NCBI GenBank assembly: GCA_051920445.1
Contig: JBPPLN010000002.1
Span: 248,001 to 312,000 of the forward strand
Direction: 5' to 3'
DNA: 64,000 bases
Origin: CAG-177 sp003514385
Lineage (GTDB): Bacteria > Bacillota > Clostridia > Oscillospirales > Acutalibacteraceae
Shown here: one piece after another, positions 1-9,143 of the stretch
Layout: every line of letters starts with the position of its first letter
How positions within the stretch are numbered: position 1 is the stretch's first letter
Program-made: the position numbers and the translations under genes
Notes under the pieces: generated by a model
Databases searched by the model: none
The model's input: only the letters and a program-made list of their open reading frames with translations
What the model was told of the DNA's origin: nothing

Positions 1-698
1 CGGTAGTAATATCCGCTGTGCTCATCTTCGACGCAATTGAGAACAAAGCCAACTATCTTCGCATCGGCAAACTCAAGCTGGCTGACGACATTGACAAGCT
101 CTTCTTTCTTTGTCGAGCCGGGACGGACGACTATAACAGCACCGTTGGTATGCTTTGAAATGACAGCCGCATCGATAACCGCAGAAACGGGCGGAGTATC
201 AATAAAGATATAGTCATATCTCTCTTTGAGCGTCTCCATAAGCTCGGCAAGAGCATCACTGCTCAGAAGTTCGCTGGGGTTGGGCGGAAGATATCCCGAG
301 AATATAACATCGAGATTATAATCGTCTATTCTGACTATGGCATCTTCAAGAGCGCAGGCATTGACAAGCACATTTGTAAGACCGGGCGACGACTTGCGCG
401 CAAGAAGTCTGTTGATATTCGGACGGCGCAGGTCGCAGTCTATAAGCAGGACTTTTACATTGGTCTCGGCAAAGGTTATCGCGGTGTTGAGCACATTTAT
501 GCTCTTGCCGTCGCTCATGCCGCAGCTTGTGAATTCGACGACCTTGCAGCCCTTGCCGGGCATCGAGAAAATGATGTTGCTTCGCAGGGTGTTGTATGCT
601 TCGTCGACGATGAAGCTGGTATTGTCGCCGAGGATATATTTACGCTCGGACGGAGAATGGTGGCTGCTTACTTTATTCTTTCTTCTGATAAGCTTCAT
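1..698 (-). CDS. CpsD/CapB-type tyrosine autokinase (3' end outside window)
   Basis: Bacterial tyrosine kinase that works with the adjacent Wzz/CpsC membrane partner to control polymerisation and export of extracellular polysaccharide. Translated by hand from the minus strand: the start ATG (698) follows directly after the stop of the upstream wzz-like gene. The Walker A motif TSCGMSDGKS lies near residues 57-66, the Walker A' motif VLLIDCDLRRP near 83-93, and the Walker B motif YDYIFIDTPPV further on. The frame runs off the window at about residue 232 in GYYYR, which looks like the beginning of the C-terminal tyrosine cluster these kinases phosphorylate. It is a stand-alone cytoplasmic kinase, as is usual in Firmicutes, where the membrane part is a separate protein. 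Its position at the distal end of the operon is less usual, because such genes often come first. Confidence 0.9.
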   Translation of the reverse strand, partial: MKLIRRKNKVSSHHSPSERKYILGDNTSFIVDEAYNTLRSNIIFSMPGKGCKVVEFTSCGMSDGKSINVLNTAITFAETNVKVLLIDCDLRRPNINRLLARKSSPGLTNVLVNACALEDAIVRIDDYNLDVIFSGYLPPNPSELLSSDALAELMETLKERYDYIFIDTPPVSAVIDAAVISKHTNGAVIVVRPGSTKKEELVNVVSQLEFADAKIVGFVLNCVEDEHSGYYY

Positions 699-1442
699 TT
701 AGACGCGCCCCCCCTTCTTTGAAAAAATGGCTTTCTTTCTTTCGCCTTTATCGTCATAGAGAGTGAAATTCGGTATCTTGCCGACGACGGGAGCATCGAA
801 GAGCTTGGCTATATCATCCTCGTCCTCGATATAGGAATTGAAGAGAACGAGCAAAACGATTATTGCAAGAGTGAGTCCCACGCCTATAACGCAGCCGATA
901 AGGGTGAGTTTCTTGTAGGAGGGATATGCTATTCCTTCGGGCACACGTGCAAGGTCGACGACCTTGACCGAGCTTCCCTCAACGAGGTTCATTATGGCAT
1001 CGGGAGCAACCTTGGCTATTTCATTGACTATCTTAGCCGCCTCTTCGGGGTCGTTGTTGTTGATGGATATTTTAAGTATGGGTGTGTCCTCAACAGCCTC
1101 GGCGGTAAACGATGCGCGTATAGCATCGACATTGTAGTTCTCTCCGAGCTTTTCCTTGACTCTGTTGAGAACATTATCGCTCGTAAGCAATCCCTGATAT
1201 GTAGTAACCAGGTTCTGGGACGCGCTGAGGTCGGATGAATATATCTTTTCGTCGTTCTCGCCGGTGTAGTTCTGAATATAAATAGTTGCGGTCGCTTTAT
1301 ACTGCGGGGTTATAAAGAACTTGGCATAAAGGAACACGCCGGAACCGCAGACAATGCCGACAAGCAATATCAGCCAGAGCCTTTTGAGAACTTCAAAGAA
1401 AAGGCGTTTAAGGTCAACATCAAATGTTTTAAGTTTTTCCAT
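699..1442 (-). CDS. Wzz/CpsC-type polysaccharide chain-length determinant
   Basis: Membrane co-polymerase that sets polysaccharide chain length and activates the neighbouring tyrosine kinase. About 247 residues. The N-terminal membrane segment is near residues 22-42, followed by an extracytoplasmic domain. A second segment is near 176-200, and a short cytoplasmic tail ends in basic residues. The open frame extends 23 codons further upstream. The ATG at 1442 is preferred because AGGGGA lies about 8 bases ahead of it, and the protein then begins MEKLKTFDVDL, as family members do. The kinase gene starts on the next base, so the two are translationally linked. This two-segment architecture without a fused kinase is the Gram-positive form. 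Confidence 0.88.
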   Translation of the reverse strand: MEKLKTFDVDLKRLFFEVLKRLWLILLVGIVCGSGVFLYAKFFITPQYKATATIYIQNYTGENDEKIYSSDLSASQNLVTTYQGLLTSDNVLNRVKEKLGENYNVDAIRASFTAEAVEDTPILKISINNNDPEEAAKIVNEIAKVAPDAIMNLVEGSSVKVVDLARVPEGIAYPSYKKLTLIGCVIGVGLTLAIIVLLVLFNSYIEDEDDIAKLFDAPVVGKIPNFTLYDDKGERKKAIFSKKGGRV

Positions 1443-1528
1443 AAGCAATCCCCTCTCGGTATCGTGGATATACAACACTATAATTATACATACAGCGACA
1501 CGGTTTATCAAGTTATTTTTACTTTTTC

Positions 1529-2671
1529 TTACTTTACGCCAAAGCGGCGCATCATTTCCTTATAATTTTTGACAGCCTCGCTGTCTGCATCCTTCACTCC
1601 GCGCATCCACGCACGAAGCTCGCGGAACTGAGTGAATATTATTTTAACCGCCCTGACGGCATAGGCTATCGGCAAAAGTACGGGTAATTTGTCAACTATC
1701 CTGCTGCGGCGGCGCATCTCGGACGAAGAGATAAACAGCTTTCGTCTGACCGCCGCGGCGAAAGAGTTGCTGCCATCCTCATTTGCAAGGTACATTACCA
1801 TATTGGCAGCCTTGCCGTAACTCCCGGACTCAAAGACATATTCACCCATCTCATCGAGTAATTTACTCTCCGGTTCATCGCCGAACCAATGGAGCGAGAG
1901 AGCCTTGAGATTACTCATAACCTCATCCAAATTATAGCGTTCAAAGACGGAGTTTATCTTCACCCAATCGAGCTCGTCTTTATATTTTTTCATATAGAGC
2001 GCCATATCGGCAAAGAATCTGACGCCGACTCCGCCCTGATGGAAATGGCCGAACAGATGACCCATAAGAAAAATATAATTGTCGCTTGGGTCGAAGTGAT
2101 ATTCAAAGCCCTCGCCATCTGTATGTTGCCACGGCGGCGCAAAATACCCATCGAGCCCGGTCTCGCGCTGATGATCGAGCACGGATTCGTGAACCTCGAC
2201 CGAGATAAACGGATCACGGTGGAAAACATCATGGTGACCTTTATGCCCTTCAAAGCTGTACCCCGCCTGCGTGAGAACTTCTTTTATCTTCTCGTGGCTG
2301 TCGAGATCGGCGTAGACATCTATATCCGCCATCTCGCGCATATCCTCGGACGGATAGAGTTGAGCAACATCCGCGCCTTTGAGAAAGATATGCTTTATCC
2401 CCGCAGACGAAAACAGGTTTTCGAGCTCGCCGCGCGTCATCTTCTGATTTGCACACTTGAACATGAGCATATTATGGCTGCCCTGGAGTTCCGTGACGAT
2501 ATTCGTCGGGACATTCCTGTTTTTGCGCAGGGCGTACCACAATATATTTGTCATATTGTGCTCGCGGGCAAGTTTCAGCAGTTTTTCAAAATCGCCGCTG
2601 AAATCATCCGCACGACCGCCTTTGAGCACGGTGCGCACAAGAAAAATATAATCTTCGTAAAGCTTCTTCAC
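1529..2671 (-). CDS. Nucleotidyltransferase-fold protein (NTP_transf_5-like)
   Basis: Resembles the uncharacterised nucleotidyltransferase family often found in capsule and exopolysaccharide clusters. The family signature is visible around residues 93-118: HIFLKGADVAQLYP followed by MREMADIDVYAD, where the paired acidic residues would bind metal. 380 residues is normal for the family. The start is a GTG behind GGAGGATATAA. No membrane segments are evident apart from a weakly hydrophobic stretch near the C terminus. It sits between the GT14-like enzyme and wzz in the same operon and probably modifies or activates a glycan component, but substrate and reaction cannot be read from sequence. Confidence 0.75.
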   Translation of the reverse strand: MKKLYEDYIFLVRTVLKGGRADDFSGDFEKLLKLAREHNMTNILWYALRKNRNVPTNIVTELQGSHNMLMFKCANQKMTRGELENLFSSAGIKHIFLKGADVAQLYPSEDMREMADIDVYADLDSHEKIKEVLTQAGYSFEGHKGHHDVFHRDPFISVEVHESVLDHQRETGLDGYFAPPWQHTDGEGFEYHFDPSDNYIFLMGHLFGHFHQGGVGVRFFADMALYMKKYKDELDWVKINSVFERYNLDEVMSNLKALSLHWFGDEPESKLLDEMGEYVFESGSYGKAANMVMYLANEDGSNSFAAAVRRKLFISSSEMRRRSRIVDKLPVLLPIAYAVRAVKIIFTQFRELRAWMRGVKDADSEAVKNYKEMMRRFGVK

Positions 2672-2686
2672 TTATATCCTCCGCTT

Positions 2687-3550
2687 TCAGCCGTTGAGAA
2701 CGGCCGAAGTTATCTTCCTGACTATTTTATCATCCTGAACGATGCTGAATTTTCTGGCAAAAAGACAGCCTGAACTCATCAACTCGTCATAATCTTCCGA
2801 TTGGAATGTGTACGGGTGACCGCGCGTCCAGTCGATATAGCGCAGACACGCCTCGTGGTCATCGTCGAACTTCTTGCTGTGCAGATTTGCCGCGAAATCC
2901 GAATTTATCATAACCGTCTGAACAAAAAATTCATCCGGGATATATGTGTGCTTAAACTGCCTGAACACAAAAGATTTTTGCGAGATAAGATATTTTGCAA
3001 ACTCGCCCGTCACGCTGAACCACTGCGAGCCGCGCTGTATCTTCTTGCCCTTTATCCTGTTTATCCCGAGTATACGACCGATAACCGTTTCGGTCTTCGT
3101 GATAAAGCGATTAAAAAGGTTTCTTCTGCCTGAGGCAAAATGATAATATCTGACGCGCTCAAGTTCCTTTTCGGTCGGCTCGGGTGCGCCGAAATGGACG
3201 AATTCCTCGCCCTTATGCGCATCGAAATAACGGTGTATTTCATCCTGATTTTTCAGCGGCAGATCCGCACCGGAAAGAAGATGAACATAGTCATATTCGT
3301 GCCTGCTCTCAAACGCCGCTTCGAGCAGCTCATACTCGCATCTGACCATATCGAATCCACCCCACCTTATATGGATACGCGGGACGAACTCAACGCGGGA
3401 GTTTTGCAGAACGCTTTGGATCCTGCTGATATCGAGCTTTGAATGGGAATCGATGTGTATATAAATGTCATTGCGCTCGTCATCAATACATTTGAGCAGA
3501 CTTTCGAGCAGATCAAACTGATCGTGCGCTATTATCAGATATGCGTGCAT
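2687..3550 (-). CDS. GT14-like (core-2/I-branching type) glycosyltransferase
   Basis: Probable beta-1,6-N-acetylglucosaminyl- or xylosyltransferase-like enzyme (Branch domain). The N terminus MHAYLIIAHDQFDLLESLL is followed by IYIHIDSHSK, the core LLSGADLPLKNQDEIHRYF near residue 95, and YIPDEFFVQT near residue 205. These match bacterial Branch-domain proteins in length and order. The start ATG lies behind a good GGAGGTG. It follows the GT2 gene at 3578 after 27 bases. It would add a branch or side-chain sugar in the repeat unit. Donor and acceptor are unknown. Confidence 0.8.
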   Translation of the reverse strand: MHAYLIIAHDQFDLLESLLKCIDDERNDIYIHIDSHSKLDISRIQSVLQNSRVEFVPRIHIRWGGFDMVRCEYELLEAAFESRHEYDYVHLLSGADLPLKNQDEIHRYFDAHKGEEFVHFGAPEPTEKELERVRYYHFASGRRNLFNRFITKTETVIGRILGINRIKGKKIQRGSQWFSVTGEFAKYLISQKSFVFRQFKHTYIPDEFFVQTVMINSDFAANLHSKKFDDDHEACLRYIDWTRGHPYTFQSEDYDELMSSGCLFARKFSIVQDDKIVRKITSAVLNG

Positions 3551-3577
3551 GGTACACCTCCAATCAGCATTACTATT

Positions 3578-4522
3578 TTATTTTTTACGCGCCGAGGCGG
3601 AATACAGCGGCCACGCGAAAGCGAAAATTATTGCTTTTACCTTTCGCTTCGCCGAAGCATCGCACCCGAGAAACGTCGCAAGGACTCCGCGTATTTTTTT
3701 TATGACTTCGCGCTTAAACCACGGCTCGCGGTCGATGCCGGAATGCATACTCTCCTCCGCACAGAACATAAGCACGCGCATACGGATATCCGCCGTTTCT
3801 TTGCGTCCGAGCGACTTTCCGCACTCGCTGCCACAGATATATTCGAGAACAGATACGCGGTCGATTACTTTTTTGTCATTGAGTCGGTTCATGAGGCTAT
3901 CCGGAGCGGATTCATAATGATAGAGCCGTTTATCCGTATCCGCCTGCGCCGAGACATTCTTGCTCACTTCGTAGTTGAAGAGCCAGTCCTCGGCGATGAC
4001 AAGGCTTTCGTCGAAACGAATCTTCCCTATCGCCTTTTTGGAATAGACGGAGCGCCAGACATTGTTGTGCTTGCCGCAGGCGGAATAGGCAATTATAGAG
4101 TTTTTGTCGCTGAGCACCGTCACTTTGTCATCAGCTTCAATTTCATTCGGGCGTGAAGAATCGAAATAGCCGCAGCCGGAGCGATCGGCGTTATTTTCAA
4201 GCGCATTTTTCATCAGGGTTTCGTACATATCAGGTTCTATGAAATCATCGGCATCGACAAAACCGATATATTCACCCGACGCCATATTGAGTCCGGCGTT
4301 TCGCGCGGATGACGCGCCGTTGTTCTTCTTATGTATCACCCTGACGCGCCAGTCGCGCCCCGCCCAAGAATCGCACATTGCGGGGCAGGCATCCGGCGAG
4401 CCATCGTCAACCAAGATAAGCTCTATATTACCGTATGTCTGCGAAAGTATACTTTCAATGCATCTGTCAAGATGCTTTTCCGCTTTGTAGACGGGAACTA
4501 TGACACTGAGAAGTTTATTCAC
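3578..4522 (-). CDS. GT2 family glycosyltransferase
   Basis: Inverting GT-A fold glycosyltransferase. The N-terminal LLSVIVPVYKAEKHLD nucleotide-binding strand, the LVDDGSPDACPAMCD segment and the metal-binding FVDADDFIEPD (DXD) lie within the first 100 residues. The C-terminal part is variable and would select the acceptor. The frame can open at 4531, but the GTG at 4522 is better placed behind AGAGGTG. One of five close GT2 paralogues in this cluster. The first third is almost the same in all, suggesting duplication with divergence of the acceptor half. The upstream GT2 gene ends 5 bases away. Confidence 0.88.
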   Translation of the reverse strand: MNKLLSVIVPVYKAEKHLDRCIESILSQTYGNIELILVDDGSPDACPAMCDSWAGRDWRVRVIHKKNNGASSARNAGLNMASGEYIGFVDADDFIEPDMYETLMKNALENNADRSGCGYFDSSRPNEIEADDKVTVLSDKNSIIAYSACGKHNNVWRSVYSKKAIGKIRFDESLVIAEDWLFNYEVSKNVSAQADTDKRLYHYESAPDSLMNRLNDKKVIDRVSVLEYICGSECGKSLGRKETADIRMRVLMFCAEESMHSGIDREPWFKREVIKKIRGVLATFLGCDASAKRKVKAIIFAFAWPLYSASARKK

Positions 4523-4527
4523 CAAGT

Positions 4528-5478
4528 TCACCTCTTAACGCCCTTGAGCCTGAGCAGAAGTTTTGAAAACAGATTGAACGGATATGCCGCAAAAAACAGG
4601 CGGACAGTCGACCTGTCCGTATCCCCTGAGCAAAGGCGGCAGATTGATTTATAAAATCTCAGTGCGGTTTTGAATCTTTCATCCGTCACGCCGATACGGT
4701 TGGCGAGAAGAGTATTGACCGCCGCATCATAGGCATATTGGCGCACGGTCTCCACCGTTTTATCAAAGCCGCGATCCGAAAAGAACTTCGCCTGAGCGGC
4801 AAAGGCTTCGAGAACATCGAGTCTGCGCGGCGTATATTCAGACATGATACTCCCCTGCCGGCTGAGATAAAAATACACAGCATCCTTTCTGACGGAAATG
4901 CAGCTGCACCTGTCAAAGAGGCGGTAATACACGAACGCATCCTCGTTGAGTCTGCCCTCGGGAAATGATATGCCGTCAAACAAATTGCGGCGATAAAGTC
5001 TGCCGCAGGAGATAACATAGGCAAACAGACCTTTTTGGGCTATGTCCTCGAACACATCGTCTTTTGAAAGAAGCATGTCCGAATCGAAGAGCAGAGCTTT
5101 GATTGGCTTTCCGTTTTCGTCTATTCTGGCGACATTCGCGATACAGATATCGCTGTTGTCGCGCCGCACGGCATCGGCGAGCAATTCAATGCAGTTCGCA
5201 GATATTGTATCGTCGCTGTCGAGGAAGAAAACATATTCACCCGACGCCGCGGCAAGTCCTGCATTGCGCGCGGACGAGAGACCGCCGTTCGGTTTGTGAA
5301 TGACCTTTATTCTCCCATCTTTTTCAGCCCATGCATCGCACATGGCGGGACAACCGTCCGGCGAGCCGTCATCGACAAGGATTATCTCAAGGTCAGAATA
5401 CGTCTGCCCAACAACGCTTTCGACGCACTTATCGAGATATTTTTCAACTTTGTAAACCGGAATTATTACGCTTATCAT
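4528..5478 (-). CDS. GT2 family glycosyltransferase
   Basis: GT-A fold transferase of 316 residues. MISVIIPVYKVEKYLDKC opens the Rossmann-like half. LVDDGSPDGCPAMCDAWA and FFLDSDDTIS (DXD near residue 94) bind the nucleotide sugar and metal. The ribosome site ahead of the ATG is weak (TTGGAT), so translation may be coupled to the preceding DXD transferase gene 18 bases upstream. Paralogue of the genes at 3578, 8145, 9144 and 12460. The donor sugar cannot be inferred. Confidence 0.88.
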   Translation of the reverse strand: MISVIIPVYKVEKYLDKCVESVVGQTYSDLEIILVDDGSPDGCPAMCDAWAEKDGRIKVIHKPNGGLSSARNAGLAAASGEYVFFLDSDDTISANCIELLADAVRRDNSDICIANVARIDENGKPIKALLFDSDMLLSKDDVFEDIAQKGLFAYVISCGRLYRRNLFDGISFPEGRLNEDAFVYYRLFDRCSCISVRKDAVYFYLSRQGSIMSEYTPRRLDVLEAFAAQAKFFSDRGFDKTVETVRQYAYDAAVNTLLANRIGVTDERFKTALRFYKSICRLCSGDTDRSTVRLFFAAYPFNLFSKLLLRLKGVKR

Positions 5479-5496
5479 CTTATTTATCCAATAGTA

Positions 5497-6339
5497 TCAG
5501 GCATTTCCGCCAAATGCAGTTTTTAGTTTGGCGAAAACTTTATGAAGTATAAGTTTGATGCCCCCATCTTTTAAATATCGCTTTAGCTTCCACCGCTTTT
5601 TCCAACGCAGATATTTCTTGATTCCTTTTTCTTTACCATATTTTTCAATTAAACTTATTTTTTTGTTGTTGCATAACTTCCAAAGTTCCATGTCTATTTT
5701 TTCTTTTTCGCCATACCACGAAGCGTTGAAATGATGTATACAGTATGTATTTTCGGTAATGTTTATTTTGCCAGTTTGCCAGTCCTTAGGACAAAAATAA
5801 TCGCTGGGATAAATTGTAAGCGTGTCGTCTATGCGTTGAAACTGATTATTAAGTTCAATTCCATATTTTTTAACCGTCAGTTCGGTTATCACTTTCACAT
5901 TTGTCGTAAGATCATATGAACCGTCATCTTTTTTGAAGTGCCTGCCATCATAGTCGCGAAGCAACAAACCTATCCATTCGCTGCCTTTTTCGGCTCCCAT
6001 GATAGCTGTCGGTATATACTGTGTACTTTCAAAACCCGAAAACGCGGGTTCATTTAAAAAAGCATCAATTCCCATTATAAGTTCTGCGTCGGTGTCCATA
6101 TAAACGCCGCCGTAATTGAACAAGGCGTAAAGCCTGACATAGTCGGTAACAAAAGCCCACTTTTTAGCTTCATATGCTTCTTTGACATAAGAATTACTGT
6201 TGATATCAAAATTTGACTCGTTCCATTCTATAATCTCATAATCCGGGCAATACTTTTTCCAACTTGCCAAACATTTTTGTCCAAGCTCGTTAATGGGGTT
6301 GCCGCCAAACCAACAATAATGTATCTTTTTAGGTATCAT
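5497..6339 (-). CDS. DXD-type sugar transferase (Gly_transf_sug/capsular family)
   Basis: Glycosyltransferase of the family with the DXD sugar-binding region. MIPKKIHYCWFGGNPI is the typical N terminus, NYGGVYMDTDAELI near residue 90 carries the DXD motif, and FSGFEST follows. About 280 residues. A TTG six bases further upstream could also start it, but the ATG at 6339 lies 8 bases behind AAGGCGG. It overlaps the end of the flippase gene by 11 bases, so it is translationally coupled. A homologue with the same organisation lies at 17361 in this cluster. AT-richer than the GT2 neighbours downstream. Confidence 0.85.
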   Translation of the reverse strand: MIPKKIHYCWFGGNPINELGQKCLASWKKYCPDYEIIEWNESNFDINSNSYVKEAYEAKKWAFVTDYVRLYALFNYGGVYMDTDAELIMGIDAFLNEPAFSGFESTQYIPTAIMGAEKGSEWIGLLLRDYDGRHFKKDDGSYDLTTNVKVITELTVKKYGIELNNQFQRIDDTLTIYPSDYFCPKDWQTGKINITENTYCIHHFNASWYGEKEKIDMELWKLCNNKKISLIEKYGKEKGIKKYLRWKKRWKLKRYLKDGGIKLILHKVFAKLKTAFGGNA

Positions 6340-7882
6340 TTTCAACCGCCTTCTTCCTAAAAATTTTGGATTTTAAAATATCTCTTTCATGTTTGCTCAG
6401 CAGGGCAAAATAATTTATTACAAAAGATATTGCAGCAGTCAGACAAGACGCAGCAACGAGAGCAAACCAGCTGTTCAGGTTGAATATCTTTTTGACAAAA
6501 AGCGATATTCCGGTAAGAACAATAACAGCAAAAAGATTTTGAAATGCAGGTTTATAGAATATGGTCTTTTTAAAATTCAGGCATTTGGCACCGTACAAAG
6601 GTAGGAATGTAAGTGCGCGCACTATGCTGAACGCGGTACTGACACCGACTATTATCATAATTTTCTGATATTCGGTCGTTGCGAAATGGAGCAGGATAAA
6701 TTCTATAATTATCGTTGCCGCAGAGTTGATTACAAGATACAAAGAGGACTGCTTAACTTTGTTCGTTGTTGTGAATATATTCCAAAGCGGCTCCAAAGGA
6801 AGAACAAGCGGAAATTCCAAAGATGCCACTATCGCTATAGTTTGCAATAATTTTGCATCCTGGGTAGGCGCCCAAAGTCCAAAAAACACATCGCCATATG
6901 CATACATAATGCTGAGCGGAATGCACGTTATAAAGCCCAGGATTTTTATTGACGATATAAGGTCGTTCTTTATCTCCTCCATATTGTTTTTGGCATAATT
7001 TATAGTAAGCTGTGGAGCAAATATAGATGATATTCCGCCGGTAAACGAAAGAATATATGCCGGCATATGCTTTGCTAAAGATATTATTCCCATTGCCGTA
7101 TCTCCTATAAAAAGATTGGCAACAAGCAGATCCAAGCCCTCAGAAAGTATATTGCTAACTTTTGAAACACTGTTCCATACACCGGCGGATAAAAGATCCT
7201 TTATTTTTTTGAAATCGAAGTACTTCCTGCTTATTTTTGCAAACGGCAGAAAATGCTTTGTGCAGTATATATTAACAACCGAGTCAAGAAGGGTGCATAA
7301 AAATGTTGTAGCTCCTGTATACCATACTTTTGTGTCAAACAACATATATGCTGCAACTATAATACCCGCTCTGACAAGCGACAATATTATTCCGGTTCCT
7401 GATTGAATGTCCAATCTGTTCTGCGAAAATGTTGCAACGCCGAAAACAGAAACTATATTTCCATATAAAAAATTGGCAAATAAAAACGCCCACAGTATTT
7501 TTACATCGCTTACAATTGCAGCGGAAACATTGAACCAATTATTCATATTTATTACAAGCAGCACCGCGGGAACCGTAAGCACTGCTGATGAAAGTAAATT
7601 TGCCGCAAAAACAGAAGACATATATTTATTTGTCTCATCATAATCTTCCTGATGTATACTGATAGTTATAAACCTTCCTGCCATCGAATTCAGTGCCATT
7701 GTAACTATCGTCGCATAGCCCATAAAATTTCCGGCCAGGCTCACAAATCCGTTAGCCTCAACTCCGACTCTTTCTATTATAAAAGGTGTAAGGAAAAAGG
7801 AAACACAAAAGCCAACTACAGTAGACAGCAGATTTGCAGCCATATTTATAACAAGTTGCTTATTTTTATTGTTCTTCGTCAT
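6329..7882 (-). CDS. Wzx-type lipid-linked repeat-unit flippase
   Basis: Polytopic inner-membrane protein of 517 residues, predominantly hydrophobic, with about 12-14 membrane helices separated by short basic loops. It begins MTKNNKNKQLVINMAANLL, then a first helix VVGFCVSFFLTPFIIERVG typical of the MOP/polysaccharide-transporter superfamily. It would flip undecaprenyl-linked repeat units to the outer leaflet for the EpsG-like polymerase at 15034. The gene is clearly AT-richer than the cluster average, common for wzx genes and often a sign of exchange between strains. The start ATG has only a weak AGGA site. Confidence 0.88.
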   Translation of the reverse strand: MTKNNKNKQLVINMAANLLSTVVGFCVSFFLTPFIIERVGVEANGFVSLAGNFMGYATIVTMALNSMAGRFITISIHQEDYDETNKYMSSVFAANLLSSAVLTVPAVLLVINMNNWFNVSAAIVSDVKILWAFLFANFLYGNIVSVFGVATFSQNRLDIQSGTGIILSLVRAGIIVAAYMLFDTKVWYTGATTFLCTLLDSVVNIYCTKHFLPFAKISRKYFDFKKIKDLLSAGVWNSVSKVSNILSEGLDLLVANLFIGDTAMGIISLAKHMPAYILSFTGGISSIFAPQLTINYAKNNMEEIKNDLISSIKILGFITCIPLSIMYAYGDVFFGLWAPTQDAKLLQTIAIVASLEFPLVLPLEPLWNIFTTTNKVKQSSLYLVINSAATIIIEFILLHFATTEYQKIMIIVGVSTAFSIVRALTFLPLYGAKCLNFKKTIFYKPAFQNLFAVIVLTGISLFVKKIFNLNSWFALVAASCLTAAISFVINYFALLSKHERDILKSKIFRKKAVENDT

Positions 7883-8144
7883 TATTGTAGGGTCCTCTCG
7901 GCCGTTTGATTTTTATCGTGTTCATTTGCAATTTTAAGAATAGCTTTATACGTCTTTAAGCATTAGCTATTAATCATACTATCATCAACACACCGCAATC
8001 CATTTTTCTTATGACATCCCTGCCGTGGCATTTTACATTCACCATGAGCTTATAAAGCGTGAACACACAAGCTATAAGGAACATGTTGAAATTGAGGTTC
8101 TACCATATCACTTCAAAAATTCATTAACATATACAAATAACAGA
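7883..8144. other. Intergenic gap, possible decayed coding remnant
   Basis: 262 AT-rich bases between the flippase and a GT2 gene, long for this tightly packed operon. On the minus strand a 35-codon frame starting MFLIACVFTLYKLM looks protein-like but has no Shine-Dalgarno site and no recognisable family. The plus strand also has a long frame here, but without a start codon. It may be the scar of a lost gene. No terminator or promoter was found. Confidence 0.3.
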
Positions 8145-9116
8145 TCATCTTCTCAACAATTTATTAAAAGACACAAATAAACTTGGACTGATAGCAACGA
8201 TGATCACTGAAACTTTATATTTAATCGAAAGATATCTGTTTTTCAAGATATATTTTCCGTACTTGCGAATTTCTTCAAATATTTTTTCAGAGTAAGTACC
8301 GCTGATTTCTTTTCCACCACTAACACTCTCATCGCTGCTGAGCAGCCTTGAAAGCGTTGCAAAAAGTATGCGCGCATGGCGGCAAATACTTTTTTCGTAG
8401 ATATCGCTGTTATATCTGCTCTCTTCCACAAATCTCGCCGTTATTTTATATAGGTTCGCGCGTCCGACTGTCATGTCGGTAGAAGTAATTGAACCTGCAC
8501 GCCTGACATAGTGATAGAAGCCCTCATCTGTAGATATAAATTTTGATGCTTTTTTCATAAGCCGATAATTCATATCAAGGTCTTCTGCATATTTTATAGT
8601 TTCATCAAAGCGTGTATCAGAAAAAAGTTCCAAGCGATACAGTTTCCCACACACCTCCGGTCTAATATTGTCAAGAATAAACTCTCCCAGTATATCCGAA
8701 CCTTCTAATTTTTTATTTCCGGAGTTCTCTTGAAAAGTCGTTCCGTCTTCATATTCAATGCTGAATCCGCACATTATAATGTCCACATCTTCGCTGATCG
8801 CAAGAAGGCTTTGCACAGTGCTTTCATCGATCCAATCATCCGAATCAACAAACATCACAAAATTACCGCAGGATATATCGAGTCCTGCATTTCTCGCAGA
8901 AGACAATCCGCCGTTCGGCTTATGTATAACCTTTATACGACCGTCCTTTTGAGCCCACAAATCGCACATAGCGGGACAATTATCCGGAGACCCATCATCA
9001 ACGAGAATTATTTCAAGTTTTTTATAAGTCTGACCAACGATGCTTTTCAAGCACTCATCAAGACATTTTTCAACCTTATAGACAGGCACTATCACACTGA
9101 CAAGAGCATCCTGCAT
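8145..9116 (-). CDS. GT2 family glycosyltransferase
   Basis: GT-A fold enzyme of about 323 residues. VSVIVPVYKVEKCLDECL, then LVDDGSPDNCPAMCDLWA and MFVDSDDWIDE with the DXD. The ATG at 9116 has AAGGAGAG at ideal distance, so the seven extra codons upstream are probably untranslated. The acceptor half differs from the other GT2 proteins here and ends in a hydrophobic and basic stretch that may touch the membrane. It follows the GT2 gene at 9144 by 27 bases. Confidence 0.88.
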   Translation of the reverse strand: MQDALVSVIVPVYKVEKCLDECLKSIVGQTYKKLEIILVDDGSPDNCPAMCDLWAQKDGRIKVIHKPNGGLSSARNAGLDISCGNFVMFVDSDDWIDESTVQSLLAISEDVDIIMCGFSIEYEDGTTFQENSGNKKLEGSDILGEFILDNIRPEVCGKLYRLELFSDTRFDETIKYAEDLDMNYRLMKKASKFISTDEGFYHYVRRAGSITSTDMTVGRANLYKITARFVEESRYNSDIYEKSICRHARILFATLSRLLSSDESVSGGKEISGTYSEKIFEEIRKYGKYILKNRYLSIKYKVSVIIVAISPSLFVSFNKLLRR

Positions 9117-9143
9117 ATTTATCTCTCCTTTGTGCAAATATTA

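Noticed and set aside
1889..2773. 294-codon plus-strand frame opposite the nucleotidyltransferase-fold gene
   Set aside because: Antisense shadow of a gene with clear family motifs. No ribosome site.
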